Below, in pieces: positions 23,594 through 31,869 of a stretch of 64,000 nucleotides of DNA; within the stretch, counting starts at the first letter, position 1; every line of letters starts with the position of its first letter. A program made the position numbers and the translations under genes. The notes under the pieces were generated by a model, which was given only the letters and a program-made list of their open reading frames with translations, searched no databases and was not told the origin of the DNA. Source of the stretch: Microglena sp. YARC (Eukaryota > Chlorophyta > Chlorophyceae > Chlamydomonadales > Chlamydomonadaceae); NCBI GenBank assembly GCA_022414725.1, contig CM039464.1:35228671-35292670 (forward strand). The letters run 5' to 3'.

Positions 23594-23779
23594 AACCGCT
23601 TCGTGTACGGCACACCTTACGGTGTAACCTAATGGTGTAGAAATCCACGGGGCAGTGGAACACCAATTCGATTTTGAATCAACAAATTGCAAGATGTTAA
23701 CGAGAATATAGTGGTTCTTTTTTAGATCACGGCTCTCCATCCTGCTGACTCAGTATAGTTCTTTTGTCGGTACTTTCGA
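23569..23779 (+). repeat. Dispersed repeat family A, fullest copy
   Basis: Begins with the core TACAGTCAACGGAATACTAA then AATGAAAC, continues through GTGTACGGCACACCTTACGG, a CCACGGGGCAGTGGAACACC block, GATGTTAACGAGAATATAG, and ends near TTGTCGGTACTTTCG. It truncates the methyltransferase stub on its left and is followed after 10 bp by TnpB remnant 2. Confidence 0.85.
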
Positions 23780-23789
23780 GAGTGTCCAT

Positions 23790-23872
23790 TGCTGTTCAAT
23801 CGGCTGAAGGAGAACTGTGCAGAGTACGGGACAGTGTTCTTGCATGTGCTTGAGCATTACACAAGTCAGACA
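23790..23872 (+). pseudogene. TnpB remnant, fragment 2
   Basis: TGCTGTTCAATCGGCTGAAG through ACACAAGTCAGACA matches 26324-26407 of the intact TnpB gene, ending just before the first zinc-finger Cys pair. Together with 22652-22693 it represents a second, older TnpB copy. Confidence 0.85.
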
Positions 23873-24255
23873 ACAGAAGCCTGTGCACGAAGAGTTCCCG
23901 CCCTTGCCAACGTATCATGCAAGCAGGTCCCTCAATTCACTGAAGCCCACTGAGCCCCCCATGGCTCTATGTGCAACCGAAGATGAAGAGATGTGTGCAG
24001 TAGATGTGCACGAACTGATTGTGTTGTGCTGCCCAGATCTGATGATGTGCTCGTAAAGTCCCGAGCTAAAAACATTGAGTACATGTGTTCATTTGATCGT
24101 GTGGTGGGGACATTTCAGGGCGGGGCATTGAATGTTCCTGCCGTGTGTTCCTGCTTCCCGGCGGATTTTGACTGGTTGCGGAACATGGTCTAGAGCAGAA
24201 TTGTGATTCAATGGACATTCCTTCCTCCCGGCGATTTTTTTGAAATGTCTATAGC
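23873..24255. other. Spacer with dispersed GTTCCTGCCTCCCGG-type repeats
   Basis: Two neighbouring copies of the motif TTCCTGCTTCCCGGCGGATT appear (about 24144 and 24222), with GACTGGTTGCGGAACATGGT between them. The same pair occurs at 29070-29130 and 34090-34150. Open frames here are short and repeat-derived; no gene is supported. Confidence 0.5.
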
Positions 24256-24372
24256 TACAGTCGACGGAATACTAAAATGAAACCGCCTTGTGTACGGCAC
24301 ACCTTACGGTGTAACCTAATGGTGTAGCAACCCACGGGGCAGTGGAACACCAATACGATTTTGAATCAACAG
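24256..24372 (+). repeat. Dispersed repeat family A, truncated copy
   Basis: Matches the first ~117 bp of the 23569 copy (core, GTGTACGGCACACC block, CCACGGGGCAGTGG block), then ends after GATTTTGAATCAAC. Immediately beyond, 24391-24411 is a small hairpin (AATGGTA ... TACCATT). Confidence 0.85.
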
Positions 24373-24443
24373 CTCGGCGGCGTAGGTACAATGGTATCGT
24401 AGTACCATTTGTGGGAGGTGCCGTATAAGGAAATTCACAATGA

Positions 24444-24668
24444 ATGAATGAAGATGTAAAGATGGCATGTCAAAAATGCAACTCAACCCTCGTCACGCAC
24501 AATATTACACAAGACCGGCGTACATGCCTACAATGCAACGCCTCGTGGTCCATCCACAAATCCCTCGAGTGTAGAGGATGTAATTCAGACGTCGACATGA
24601 AAATTCATCTCCGCCTGCTAAAGGACGGAAAGGTTGCAACAGTTGACTCGTTTGCTTTCCGAAAATAA
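24444..24668 (+). CDS. Small zinc-ribbon protein
   Basis: 74 codons with three CxxC-type pairs (CQKCNST, CLQCNAS, CRGCNSD), compatible with a small zinc-ribbon protein. Its last 11 residues (VATVDSFAFRK and stop) are encoded by sequence that is also present at 34273, that is, by the left end of the IS607-like element. Either the gene belongs to the element or the element's insertion replaced its original C-terminus. An ATG four bases upstream (24440) stops after three codons, so 24444 is preferred. Confidence 0.5.
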   Translation: MNEDVKMACQKCNSTLVTHNITQDRRTCLQCNASWSIHKSLECRGCNSDVDMKIHLRLLKDGKVATVDSFAFRK

Positions 24669-24719
24669 GTAAACCTAACAGTGTATAAGGAATTTGCATG
24701 TACTAAATATCAGAATGCC

Positions 24720-25320
24720 ATGTATGGCAACCAACGCTTCTGTAAAATTGGCAAGGCCTCCGATGCCCTTGGTGTCTCCAGGACCGTCCTCCGTCGATGG
24801 GCGGATAATGGCACAATCAGAACGATCCGGACTCCAGGCAACCAACGTCTCTTTGACCCAAGCAGCATCCAAGGCTACCTCATCGAGCAGGAAAAAAAAA
24901 CCCAGCAGTCGTCAAGTCATTCTCTACGCACGTGTGTCCTCACACAAACAACAACCCGACCTGCTCAGACAGCAATTGTTCTTGCAAACCCATATTTCTG
25001 ACAAACATTCCGGATGCGAGCAAGTCATTGAAGTCAAGGACGTCGGATCAGGGCTCAACTTCAAGCGCCAGGACTTTTACGAGTATTGGGACTCGTCACG
25101 GCAGGACTTGTATCGTCAATTGTTGTGGCTTCCAAAGACAGGCTCGCAAGGTTTGGTTTCGAGCTCATTGAATGGATTTGCTCGCAGCACTCCTGCTCGA
25201 TCATCGTTCTCGATCACCAAGACGGAGCCCCTGAAGACGAGCTTGGAAAAGACCTCATGTCCATCGTTCAAGTATATTGTTGCCGATGGAACGGTCGAAG
25301 ACGCTACAAAGTCAAATGCC
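24720..25320 (+). pseudogene. tnpA: TnpA serine recombinase of IS607 type, frameshifted
   Basis: The N-terminal part (24720-24890) encodes a MerR-like DNA-binding domain (IGKASDALGVSRTVLRRWAD, then GNQRLFD). After an A9 run near 24890 the recombinase domain continues in another frame (VILYARVSSHKQ, with the catalytic Ser of RVSS). Near 25060-25085 the frame changes back, giving VVASKDRLARFGFELIEW and later DLMSIVQV and GRRRYK. The domains and order are those of IS607 TnpA. Two frame changes make the gene inactive as written. The A9 run could be a sequencing error or a slippery site. Confidence 0.8.
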
Positions 25321-26544
25321 AAACCCAAGTTGAGGACCTTAAAGCTGAAGCTGAACCCAACCAAGGCTCAGAAATCGATGCTGGCAGAGTTTGCGGGGTG
25401 CAGCCGGTTCATGTACAACAAGGCGGTGGCAGCACGGTTGGGCGTCGGAAGCACTCACAAGTCTGTCTTCCGAATTCGAGACAGGTATGTGACGAACAAG
25501 GTGAGGGGGGAGGGGAAGATGCCAAACCCGTCCTTCAAGAATCGCCAATGGTTGCTTCAGTGCCCCAAAAGCGTACGCCAAAGTGCTATCAAGGCTGCCT
25601 TGGCAAACATCAAGGCTTGCTTTTCGAATCTGAAAGCAGGTAACATCAAGCAGTTTTCAGCTCCGTTCAGACTGAAGAAGACAGAGCTTGAGAGGGGTTG
25701 GGCCATTGAGATGGATCAGAAGAACGTTTCCAAGGATGGGGACAAACTCTTCATCTTCAAAGACATATTGGGCAACATGCGCTACTTCGGTAGCAAACAA
25801 CTCCATAAGTTGATGCCTGAGGAAAACCCGACCCACGATCCAAAGGTCCAAAAATCCCGCTTCGGCGAATATTTCCTCGTCTTGTCTGTCGCTGCCAGGG
25901 GCAGGAGGGCAGAGCGGAAGCCTGTCCATCCAGACAAGGTTGCAACTGCGTCCATCGACCCAGGTGTCCGCAAAACAATGGTCACGTACTCACCAGAGAA
26001 TGAGGAATCCTTCATGCTTGGTCAGGGACAGGCATCCGACCTTGTCAAACTCCTGCTGTTTCATGACAAGCTGCAGTCAAGGTTGGATACTGAGAAAACC
26101 TTACGATCAAAAGAGAGGATGAAGATAAAGATGCAGATGATTCGCATTCGGAAGAGAATTTTTTACCCCAAGAAAGAGTTTAGGGACCAGACAACAAATT
26201 TCTTGGCCGCTCGCTACGATGTGTTGTTGGTACCTCAATTGGAGACGGCGAAGATGACAATCAGTGCTGAACGGGAGCTGACAACCAAGGTTGCCCGTCA
26301 GATGCTGACTTTGAGCCACTCTGTGCTGTTCAATCGGCTGAAGGAGAAGTGTGAAGAGTACGGGACAGTGTTCTTGCATGTGCTTGAGCATTACACAAGT
26401 CAGACATGCCCTATGTGCGGTTTCTTAAACAAGTGTGGAGAGACATACACCTGCAAGAACTGTCAATTCACCTGCGACAGAGACATTGTGGGGGCAGCTG
26501 GCATCTTCCTGAAGGCAGTTCGAACAGAAAATCCCTGTTCGTAA
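25270..26544 (+). CDS. tnpB: TnpB / Fanzor-type RNA-guided nuclease
   Basis: About 425 codons, open to TAA. The N-terminal region has the TnpB pattern LKLNPTKAQKSMLAEFAGCS followed by MYNKAV. The RuvC-like nuclease shows Asp in ASIDPGVRK (codon 25957), Glu in VPQLETAKM (26241) and a final Asp in CDRDIVGAAG (about 26476-26484). Between the last two lies a CPMCG ... CKNCQF zinc finger. All catalytic positions are present. No good ATG precedes the conserved start; the frame is open far upstream through the tnpA region, so the true start is uncertain. By analogy it would cut DNA guided by an RNA from the element's right end. Confidence 0.88.
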   Translation, partial: KYIVADGTVEDATKSNAKPKLRTLKLKLNPTKAQKSMLAEFAGCSRFMYNKAVAARLGVGSTHKSVFRIRDRYVTNKVRGEGKMPNPSFKNRQWLLQCPKSVRQSAIKAALANIKACFSNLKAGNIKQFSAPFRLKKTELERGWAIEMDQKNVSKDGDKLFIFKDILGNMRYFGSKQLHKLMPEENPTHDPKVQKSRFGEYFLVLSVAARGRRAERKPVHPDKVATASIDPGVRKTMVTYSPENEESFMLGQGQASDLVKLLLFHDKLQSRLDTEKTLRSKERMKIKMQMIRIRKRIFYPKKEFRDQTTNFLAARYDVLLVPQLETAKMTISAERELTTKVARQMLTLSHSVLFNRLKEKCEEYGTVFLHVLEHYTSQTCPMCGFLNKCGETYTCKNCQFTCDRDIVGAAGIFLKAVRTENPCS

Positions 26545-26688
26545 AGGACAGCAGCCCTGGGGGAGTTGACCCCTATGATACCCCTATGGAGAATTCATTG
26601 TCTTTCTTACTACATGTCCCCCGGACCCCCGGATATGTAATAAGAAATTCGTAGGTTCGAGGATATACGGGTAGCTTAAATTTAACGG

Positions 26689-27238
26689 TTGGGTGGCATG
26701 AATTTGAAGAATGCGGGATGCATACAAACGTTGAATGTGCTATTGTCCATCACGTTTACCATGATGCTGCGTGTCTCTAAAAACGAGTGTGAACAACGCC
26801 GCACACACACACTCGACTTGTGAGTTTCACGCACAGACCGCTCGGTAAAACAATCAACAATCAACAATCAACTGTCTGTGTCCCCAAATCAGTATCGGGT
26901 GGTGCTTGAGGTCGATGAGCGGCTTCTCGACGCGTCTCGGCGAAACGCGAGGGGTGTCTTTGGAATTCCCGCTGTCTATGTAATCCTTTGTGTGCCTGCG
27001 TGTACGATCCTCCACCGTTTGTCTGCATCTGCGTAATCACTTCCCTGCACACGCAAGCGCACACGAGCCGCCCATGCATGCATCATCATCATCATCATCC
27101 GCTCATGCATGTGAACTGTGGCTCCCCTCCGGTCGCCCACCCACTCGGTTGCGGACTTCCCGTGGTGGGGGCTCCCCTCCGGTCGCCCCCGGTCGCTCCG
27201 CTGGGTAGTTCCGCCGTTTTGCGGAGGCGTGTGTCACG
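26689..27238. other. Spacer with partial family-B repeat
   Basis: Positions 26870-26960 match the region to the right of the family-B repeat at 8725-8800 (CTGTCTGTGTCCCCAAAT, GGCGAAACGCGAG). Positions 27075-27110 are CATCAT-type simple sequence, and a CTCCCCTCCGGTCGCC segment is repeated at 27122 and 27172. I see no gene. Confidence 0.5.
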
Positions 27239-27825
27239 ATGATGCTTCTCGCGTTCGTTCTGTATTTTTGGGGGCCTTGGAGTGAGACAGAAGAGCAATC
27301 AATGTGTACCCTCCCGCCCCCCTAACGTTAAACACCACCAGCCTCTCGGGGTACCCCTATGGCAACGGTCAATACATCGCTAGCGTGTCCTCCGTGTACG
27401 GGGTAGGGTACGAGCTGTATCGCGTGTTCGACCAGAATACATCTGGCTTGTTCGCCTCCTCCGCTACATATGACCTGTCGACCGGAAATTACTTGGGGTC
27501 TGTTCAAACTACGGTGTCGGGAGTAGTTTACATGGGCGATTGGATTCAAATTCGGTTCCCGACGCCATTCCTGCTCAATGGGTACGTCATTTGGCCCGAC
27601 ATCCAGTACACTGCATCTCGACCCATGACATGGGTGGTCGCGGGCTCGACAACAGGCACCAACTGGACGCTGCTGAGCTCTTCGTTGTCTGACGGTATAA
27701 GTGCATACGACCGTCGCGCAGTAAGTAACTTGGGCAGCAATTGCACCTTCTTCAGACTCATCATGCTGACGAATAACAAACAAGTTTCATCGTGGGCAGG
27801 CTTCAATCAGTGGAGCATGTTCTGA
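27239..27825 (+). pseudogene. Discoidin (F5/8 C)-like protein, probable frameshift
   Basis: The main open segment (27304-27825) reads as a galactose-binding-like beta sandwich: RVFDQNTSGLF, GDWIQIRFPTPF, WVVAGSTTGTNWTLL, FFRLIMLTNN, GFNQWSMF. In viruses and phages such domains sit on surface or fibre proteins that bind glycans. It has no ATG of its own. An ATG at 27239 opens a hydrophobic, signal-like N-terminus in another frame that would join after a one-base shift at the C-run near 27316. Either an indel error or an early lesion explains this. Confidence 0.55.
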
Positions 27826-28021
27826 ACCACGATATATTATCGTCAACATCTTGCAATCTTCACTCCTCAAGCGTCCGAAATCTTCGCTCCTGAAGCCTCA
27901 TCAATGAACCACTTTAGATTACCGAGTCCTACAGTCAGCGGAACAGTAAAATGAAACATACAGCTAGGGAAATTTTATATTTGGACACTCTTTTGAGAAG
28001 GTTGCAACAGTTGGCACCCTC
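27826..28021. repeat. Spacer with family-A core
   Basis: Contains the core TACAGTCAGCGGAACAGTAA then AATGAAAC at about 27931-27958, a CGTCAACATCTTGCAAT block of family A at 27841, and at 28002-28016 the 15-bp AGGTTGCAACAGTTG that also begins the IS607-like element. Confidence 0.6.
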
Positions 28022-28294
28022 GTGAACCTGTTCTGGCACATGTTCCCCAAAGACCCGAACATCGTTGAGCTTTCCAAGTGGGAACATGTAAAGAATCCCG
28101 ACAACTTCATGTTGCCCCAGAGGCCTGCACAGAAGAAGAAAAAATCATGTTGTCTTGGTGAATGGGAGGCATACAAGTCGGTCCTGAAGCGGTACGATGA
28201 TGTTAAGGATATCAAGGCTACTGACGTTTGGCAAGTTTACAAAACATTCAAGGTACCGGTAAGGTGTCCCACAATTTGTGTGTACACTGCATAA
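28022..28294 (+). CDS. Unknown fragment, 90 aa
   Basis: An open frame without ATG at its beginning, containing WHMFPKDPNIVELSKWEHV, a Lys run (QKKKKSCCLGEWEAYK) and a coil-like end. It follows the AGGTTGCAACAGTTG motif directly, so it may be the 3' part of a gene cut by a mobile element. Family not recognised. Confidence 0.35.
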   Translation: MNLFWHMFPKDPNIVELSKWEHVKNPDNFMLPQRPAQKKKKSCCLGEWEAYKSVLKRYDDVKDIKATDVWQVYKTFKVPVRCPTICVYTA

Positions 28295-28339
28295 AAAAAA
28301 CTTGTTGTAAAGGAGTAACGTTTGTACACATATACACTG

Positions 28340-29020
28340 ATGCAACACCATCGTGTTTCAGGAGATGAAGATACGGATGAGACAAAGATCTCGACACGTG
28401 AACTGTACAACAACGTAAACAGTGAGGCCGAAGGAGAAGATTCTGAGGGCAAAGATACCGAAGGAGAAGATTCTGAGGGCGAAGGAGATGCCGAAGGAGA
28501 AGATTCTGAGGGCGAAGGAGATGCCGAAGGAGATGCCGAAGGAGATGCCGAAGGAGATGCCGAAGGAGAGGCCGAAGGAAAGGAAGGAGAATATTCAGAG
28601 GGCGAAGATGCCGAATGCAATTTAGATACCAAAGGCGATGCTGATGCGTCTTCTTCTCAAGTATCTGCGGGTCCCTATTTGTTAGATGATTTCAAGTCCG
28701 ACGTGTGTACATGGATTGAGCTTGATGATAGCATCAAGACCTTGCAGCATGCGATTCGGGACCGTAGACTGGAGAAGCAGAAATTGACCCAGCGTATTAT
28801 TGGCTTCATGGATCACCACGACATAGAGGACCTGAACACAAAGAGTGGTCGCATTCGTTACAAAACGAACTACGTGCGTCCTCAAGTGTCTAAGACGAAT
28901 ATCAGGGACCGCATTTCCTCATGTTTTCCGAATGACGCTCAATTTGCAGACGATATTGTAACTGCTATATACTCTTCTAGAGAGGTTACCAAACGACAGA
29001 GCTTGCGGCGTTTGAAGTGA
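28340..29020 (+). CDS. DUF5760-like viral protein with acidic repeats
   Basis: 226 codons from the ATG at 28340. The first half is a Glu/Gly/Asp-rich tandem repeat (GEDSEGEGDAE type, encoded by 6-12-bp units at 28430-28590). The second half resembles the DUF5760 family of large DNA viruses: WIELDDSIKTLQHAIRDRR, KQKLTQRIIGFMDHHDI, then a YVRPQVSKTNIRDRI-like segment and a final EVTKRQSLRRLK. Family function is unknown. The frame is intact and ends in TGA. Confidence 0.6.
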   Translation: MQHHRVSGDEDTDETKISTRELYNNVNSEAEGEDSEGKDTEGEDSEGEGDAEGEDSEGEGDAEGDAEGDAEGDAEGEAEGKEGEYSEGEDAECNLDTKGDADASSSQVSAGPYLLDDFKSDVCTWIELDDSIKTLQHAIRDRRLEKQKLTQRIIGFMDHHDIEDLNTKSGRIRYKTNYVRPQVSKTNIRDRISSCFPNDAQFADDIVTAIYSSREVTKRQSLRRLK

Positions 29021-29412
29021 TTGCAAATACTCGATGGAAGACTAAAATGAAACCGCTTTCGGGAGTAATTGGGCGTTCCTGTCTCACAGCGGATTTTTAC
29101 TGTTTTGCGAAACATGGCCTGGGGCGGAATTGGGATTTCTCGGTGTTGATATCTCAGGCTAGCGAGTCGTTCCGGAGACTCTAAATTCTGAGTATAAATT
29201 TCATGATCCCTCCCTTTGAAATTTGCCTCCCGGTCCGAGTTGATCGACTGATGTTCTTTTTTAACACACCCAAGTCAACGCCAATTTTCTGACGGCGATG
29301 TCGTACATTTATTTCCATCTGATATATGTTTAATTTCACTGTTCCGCCGACTATAATTCACATTACAGTGTACCAAAAATATTTGAGACCAAATGTAAGT
29401 AACTCACAACCC
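29021..29412. repeat. Spacer of dispersed viral repeats (family C, inverted)
   Basis: A family-A core (CGATGGAAGACTAAAATGAA) is at 29031. A GGGCGTTCCTGTCTCACAGC copy follows at 29067. Positions 29261-29331 are the reverse complement of family C (CATATATCAGATGGAAATAA through GACTTGGGTGTGTTAA). No gene is supported before 29413. Confidence 0.75.
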
Positions 29413-30344
29413 ATGAGTCGTTGTCATCCTTCGCATTCAAAGTACGTATCGAATACGGATACATGTTTCTCCCCTAAACAATTGGAAACAATTGCCAAAC
29501 GTTCCGGATTGAATGTGTCTATTGGTGGTACAAGTTCTTCTTCGGGAATCAACCTGTATTTATTTTCAGCCATGTTGCACAAACATTTCGGCACGTCTCT
29601 CGGTCAGGAAGTTGAGTGGTTGCAGAAAAAACCCCAGATCCCACGTTCATTCTCTTCCGCATTTCGTCCTACGTGGAGCGATGGAGAGCCTCATCATTTG
29701 CTGGACACCTTCGATATTTGGAACGTGTTGGATCAGTACTAGGACAATCATCCTCACTTTCGTTTTTTAGGTGTCCATCCTCTAACCTTTCAGGATCCTG
29801 CAATCGACGACACGGTTGTTGATGACTCCTTCCGTCCCCCGGAAGACGCGTATATGCAGAGGCGTTGCATTTCCGTGGTTCCTGAGCTTTGCAATATTCA
29901 TGCGAATACTTTTTCAGAGACAACTGGTGGCAAGACCGACTTTGGTGTTGTTGTAAACATGGACCCGTCGTGGATGGGTGTTCTCACTGGGCTGCCATGT
30001 ACGGTTGCATCGACCGATCTAAGCCCCATCGCTACGGGTTGTATTACTATGATTCCCTTGGCAAAGAGCCACCTGCTCCTATTTTGCAATTCATGAAGCG
30101 TTTTGTCGCCGGCACAGACGTCCCCATAGATTGGAACACGATCCAGAAGCAGTACGGAGGCAGCGAGTGCGGACTATATAGCATTTCTTTTATCATCAAC
30201 TGCATCACTACTACCTCGTTGTTTTGTAACCTTTGCGCGTACTCGATGACAGATGACGATGCTCTAAACTGTGCTCGAGACTTCATATTTAGAAAGGTTG
30301 CCGTATCAAGTACTAAAAAAACAACGGTTCAAAAACGAAAGTGA
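29413..30344 (+). pseudogene. Ulp1-like C48 cysteine protease, broken
   Basis: Large DNA viruses encode a Ulp1/adenain-like thiol protease for virion protein maturation. The pieces here are: CFSPKQLETIAKRSG near the start; an in-frame TAG at 29740-29742 followed in the same frame by PHFRFLGVHPLTFQ; a one-base shift near 29980; then SHWAAMYG (His codon 29985), YYYDSLG (Asp 30051) and NTIQKQYGGSECGLYS (Gln, and Cys codon 30168). The complete His-Asp-Gln-Cys set is therefore present but spread over two frames with one stop. Met 29413 is preferred over the frame's upstream Met because it directly precedes the conserved start. The stop TGA is 9 bp from a MITE-like element. Confidence 0.75.
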
Positions 30345-30352
30345 GCTTGAAT

Positions 30353-30526
30353 TACAGTTGTTCTCAAATAAAGTGGGAACACACCCCACATTATAATCAT
30401 CCAGACTGCAGATCGTTGCTTTTGGGCAACGTAGCAAGTTGAAGAGGTTCTCGAAAATATTCCGAGTCGCCTCTTTGGTAAACCGTTCAACCGTCTGTGT
30501 CCCAAAACTATTTGAGAACAACTGTA
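30353..30526. mobile_element. 174-bp MITE-like element with 18-bp TIRs
   Basis: TACAGTTGTTCTCAAATA (30353-30370) is the exact reverse complement of TATTTGAGAACAACTGTA (30509-30526). The ends include TA, compatible with a TA target duplication of mariner-type elements. Inside are GTGGGAACACA...CTGTGTCCC and the family-B sequence shared with 8620-8740. Partial right ends occur at 18041-18056 and 36523-36552. It is too short to encode a transposase. Confidence 0.8.
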
Positions 30527-30598
30527 TGCTTAAAGCGGAATTGTTATTCAATAAAAAAAACAATTACTTCAAACCCTTTCTGCTGATAATTGATATAC

Positions 30599-31869
30599 AT
30601 GGCTCCGATCCCCCCTCTCATTCCCGAGGATCAGGTGCTTGAGAGCATCTCGTCCCATTGCATCCGTGGCTTGGAGGATAAATTGGCATGTATCGACCGC
30701 TTGATGCGTGCGATGGGTTGTGGTGAGGGCAGCGGTTCTGCTTTGCATTTGATTGCTTCTGCCGCAATGGGGCGTGATGTCCATGAGTCAGATATAAGAG
30801 AGCGTACTCGGTATGTCAAAGTTGCGCGCCAGACGCTGCGTGCTTTGATTGAGTCGCCCGGTATTCCTCAACGTACTCCTCCGTGGTACTTAGTTCGCGA
30901 TACGATGATAACAGCGAGTGACTTTGGTCAAGCTGTGGGTCTTGGTAAATTTGGTACACATCGCGACTTTCTTGAGAAGAAGTGTGGGCACGTGCTGCCA
31001 AAACCATTCGATTGTTCTATTCCTCCTCTCCGGTGGGGCATCATGTTCGAGCCTGTCGCATGTTCCTGGTATAGTACCTTGAACACGGACGTTCTCGTGC
31101 ACGAGTTCGGTCTCCTTCGCCATGCTTCGAAGTCATTCCTAGGCGCCTCTCCTGACGGCATGACCGAGGATGGCGTGATGCTCGAGATCAAGTGTCCATG
31201 GCGTCGAAAGATCGACGGTACTGTACCGATGCAGTACTACCTCCAGATTCAGGGTCAGTTGGCGGTGTCCGGTTTGCTCGAGTGCGATTACTTTGAGGTC
31301 GAGTTCGACATCCTTCAATCAGAGGAAGAGATAGAGGCTGAGTTCGCAGAAATCTCGCGTGACGAGTCCATTATGAAGTCCGCTTTCCGTGGTGTATTTG
31401 TAGAGAAGATAAAGCATGGTAGCAATGAGCCTACGTGTATCCACCCCGTTTCGGCAGAGACAATCATATTGTGGGTGGTGGGAAATCTGATTCATCACCC
31501 CGATCGTTGCTCGATCACCTTCGCGTATTCGTGGATGCGGAGTCGTCCTCACTTGACGACTCTTACCGTGTGAATATCATATGGTGGAAGGTTCGAAAGC
31601 ATAGCACCGTCAAGGTGCATGCTGATACTGATTTCTCCGCTTGCATGATCGATACCCTCAAGGGTGTTTGGAATGATGTCAAGTGTCTCCGTTTTGACAA
31701 GGATATGTATGATCAACGTATGTTGGATCTCGCTCCTGTGCGCAGATCAGCATCTTCCCCAGCTACAGTGAGCAAGCGTGGGAAGCGTCCTCCTCAGGGA
31801 AATAAGGTGGCGTGTTCTCATGATTTGGCAAGGGGGTACGCATTCCTTGAAGACGCGAACGATTTTTAG
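30599..31869 (+). pseudogene. YqaJ-type viral recombinase/exonuclease, C-terminal frameshift
   Basis: The nuclease core is clear: TASDFGQAVG, LRWGIMFEPVACSWYS, FLGASPDGMTEDGVMLEIKC (Asp codon 31153, Glu 31183, Lys 31189) and YYLQIQGQLAVSG (Gln). This is the PD-(D/E)XK fold of lambda-exonuclease-like enzymes that trim duplex DNA during recombination and replication. The first frame ends at TGA 31573. The continuation in the next frame, from about 31450 to TAG 31869, reads as protein (DDSYRVNIIWWKVRKHS), so a one-base shift lies near 31450-31480. ATG 30599 is chosen over the in-frame codon at 30590. The stop overlaps the convergent RING gene by 4 bp. Confidence 0.8.

Larger units (their letters stand above)
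24631..26688 (+). mobile_element. IS607-like transposon with TnpA and TnpB/Fanzor-type nuclease
   Basis: The element carries a serine-recombinase TnpA with an N-terminal MerR-type helix-turn-helix, overlapping a TnpB-family nuclease gene. The boundaries are inferred by comparison with the deletion derivative at 34273-34440: shared left sequence starts AGGTTGCAACAGTTGACTCG and shared right sequence ends GGGTAGCTTAAATT(T/C)AACGG. IS607 elements have no terminal inverted repeats, which fits. IS607-type elements with Fanzor proteins are known in giant viruses. The 26545-26688 segment after tnpB is where a guide (omega) RNA would be expected by analogy; I cannot show one. Confidence 0.8.

Noticed and set aside
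24391..24411. tRNA-like hairpin
   Set aside because: Only a 7-bp stem; no cloverleaf, T-loop or acceptor stem is present.
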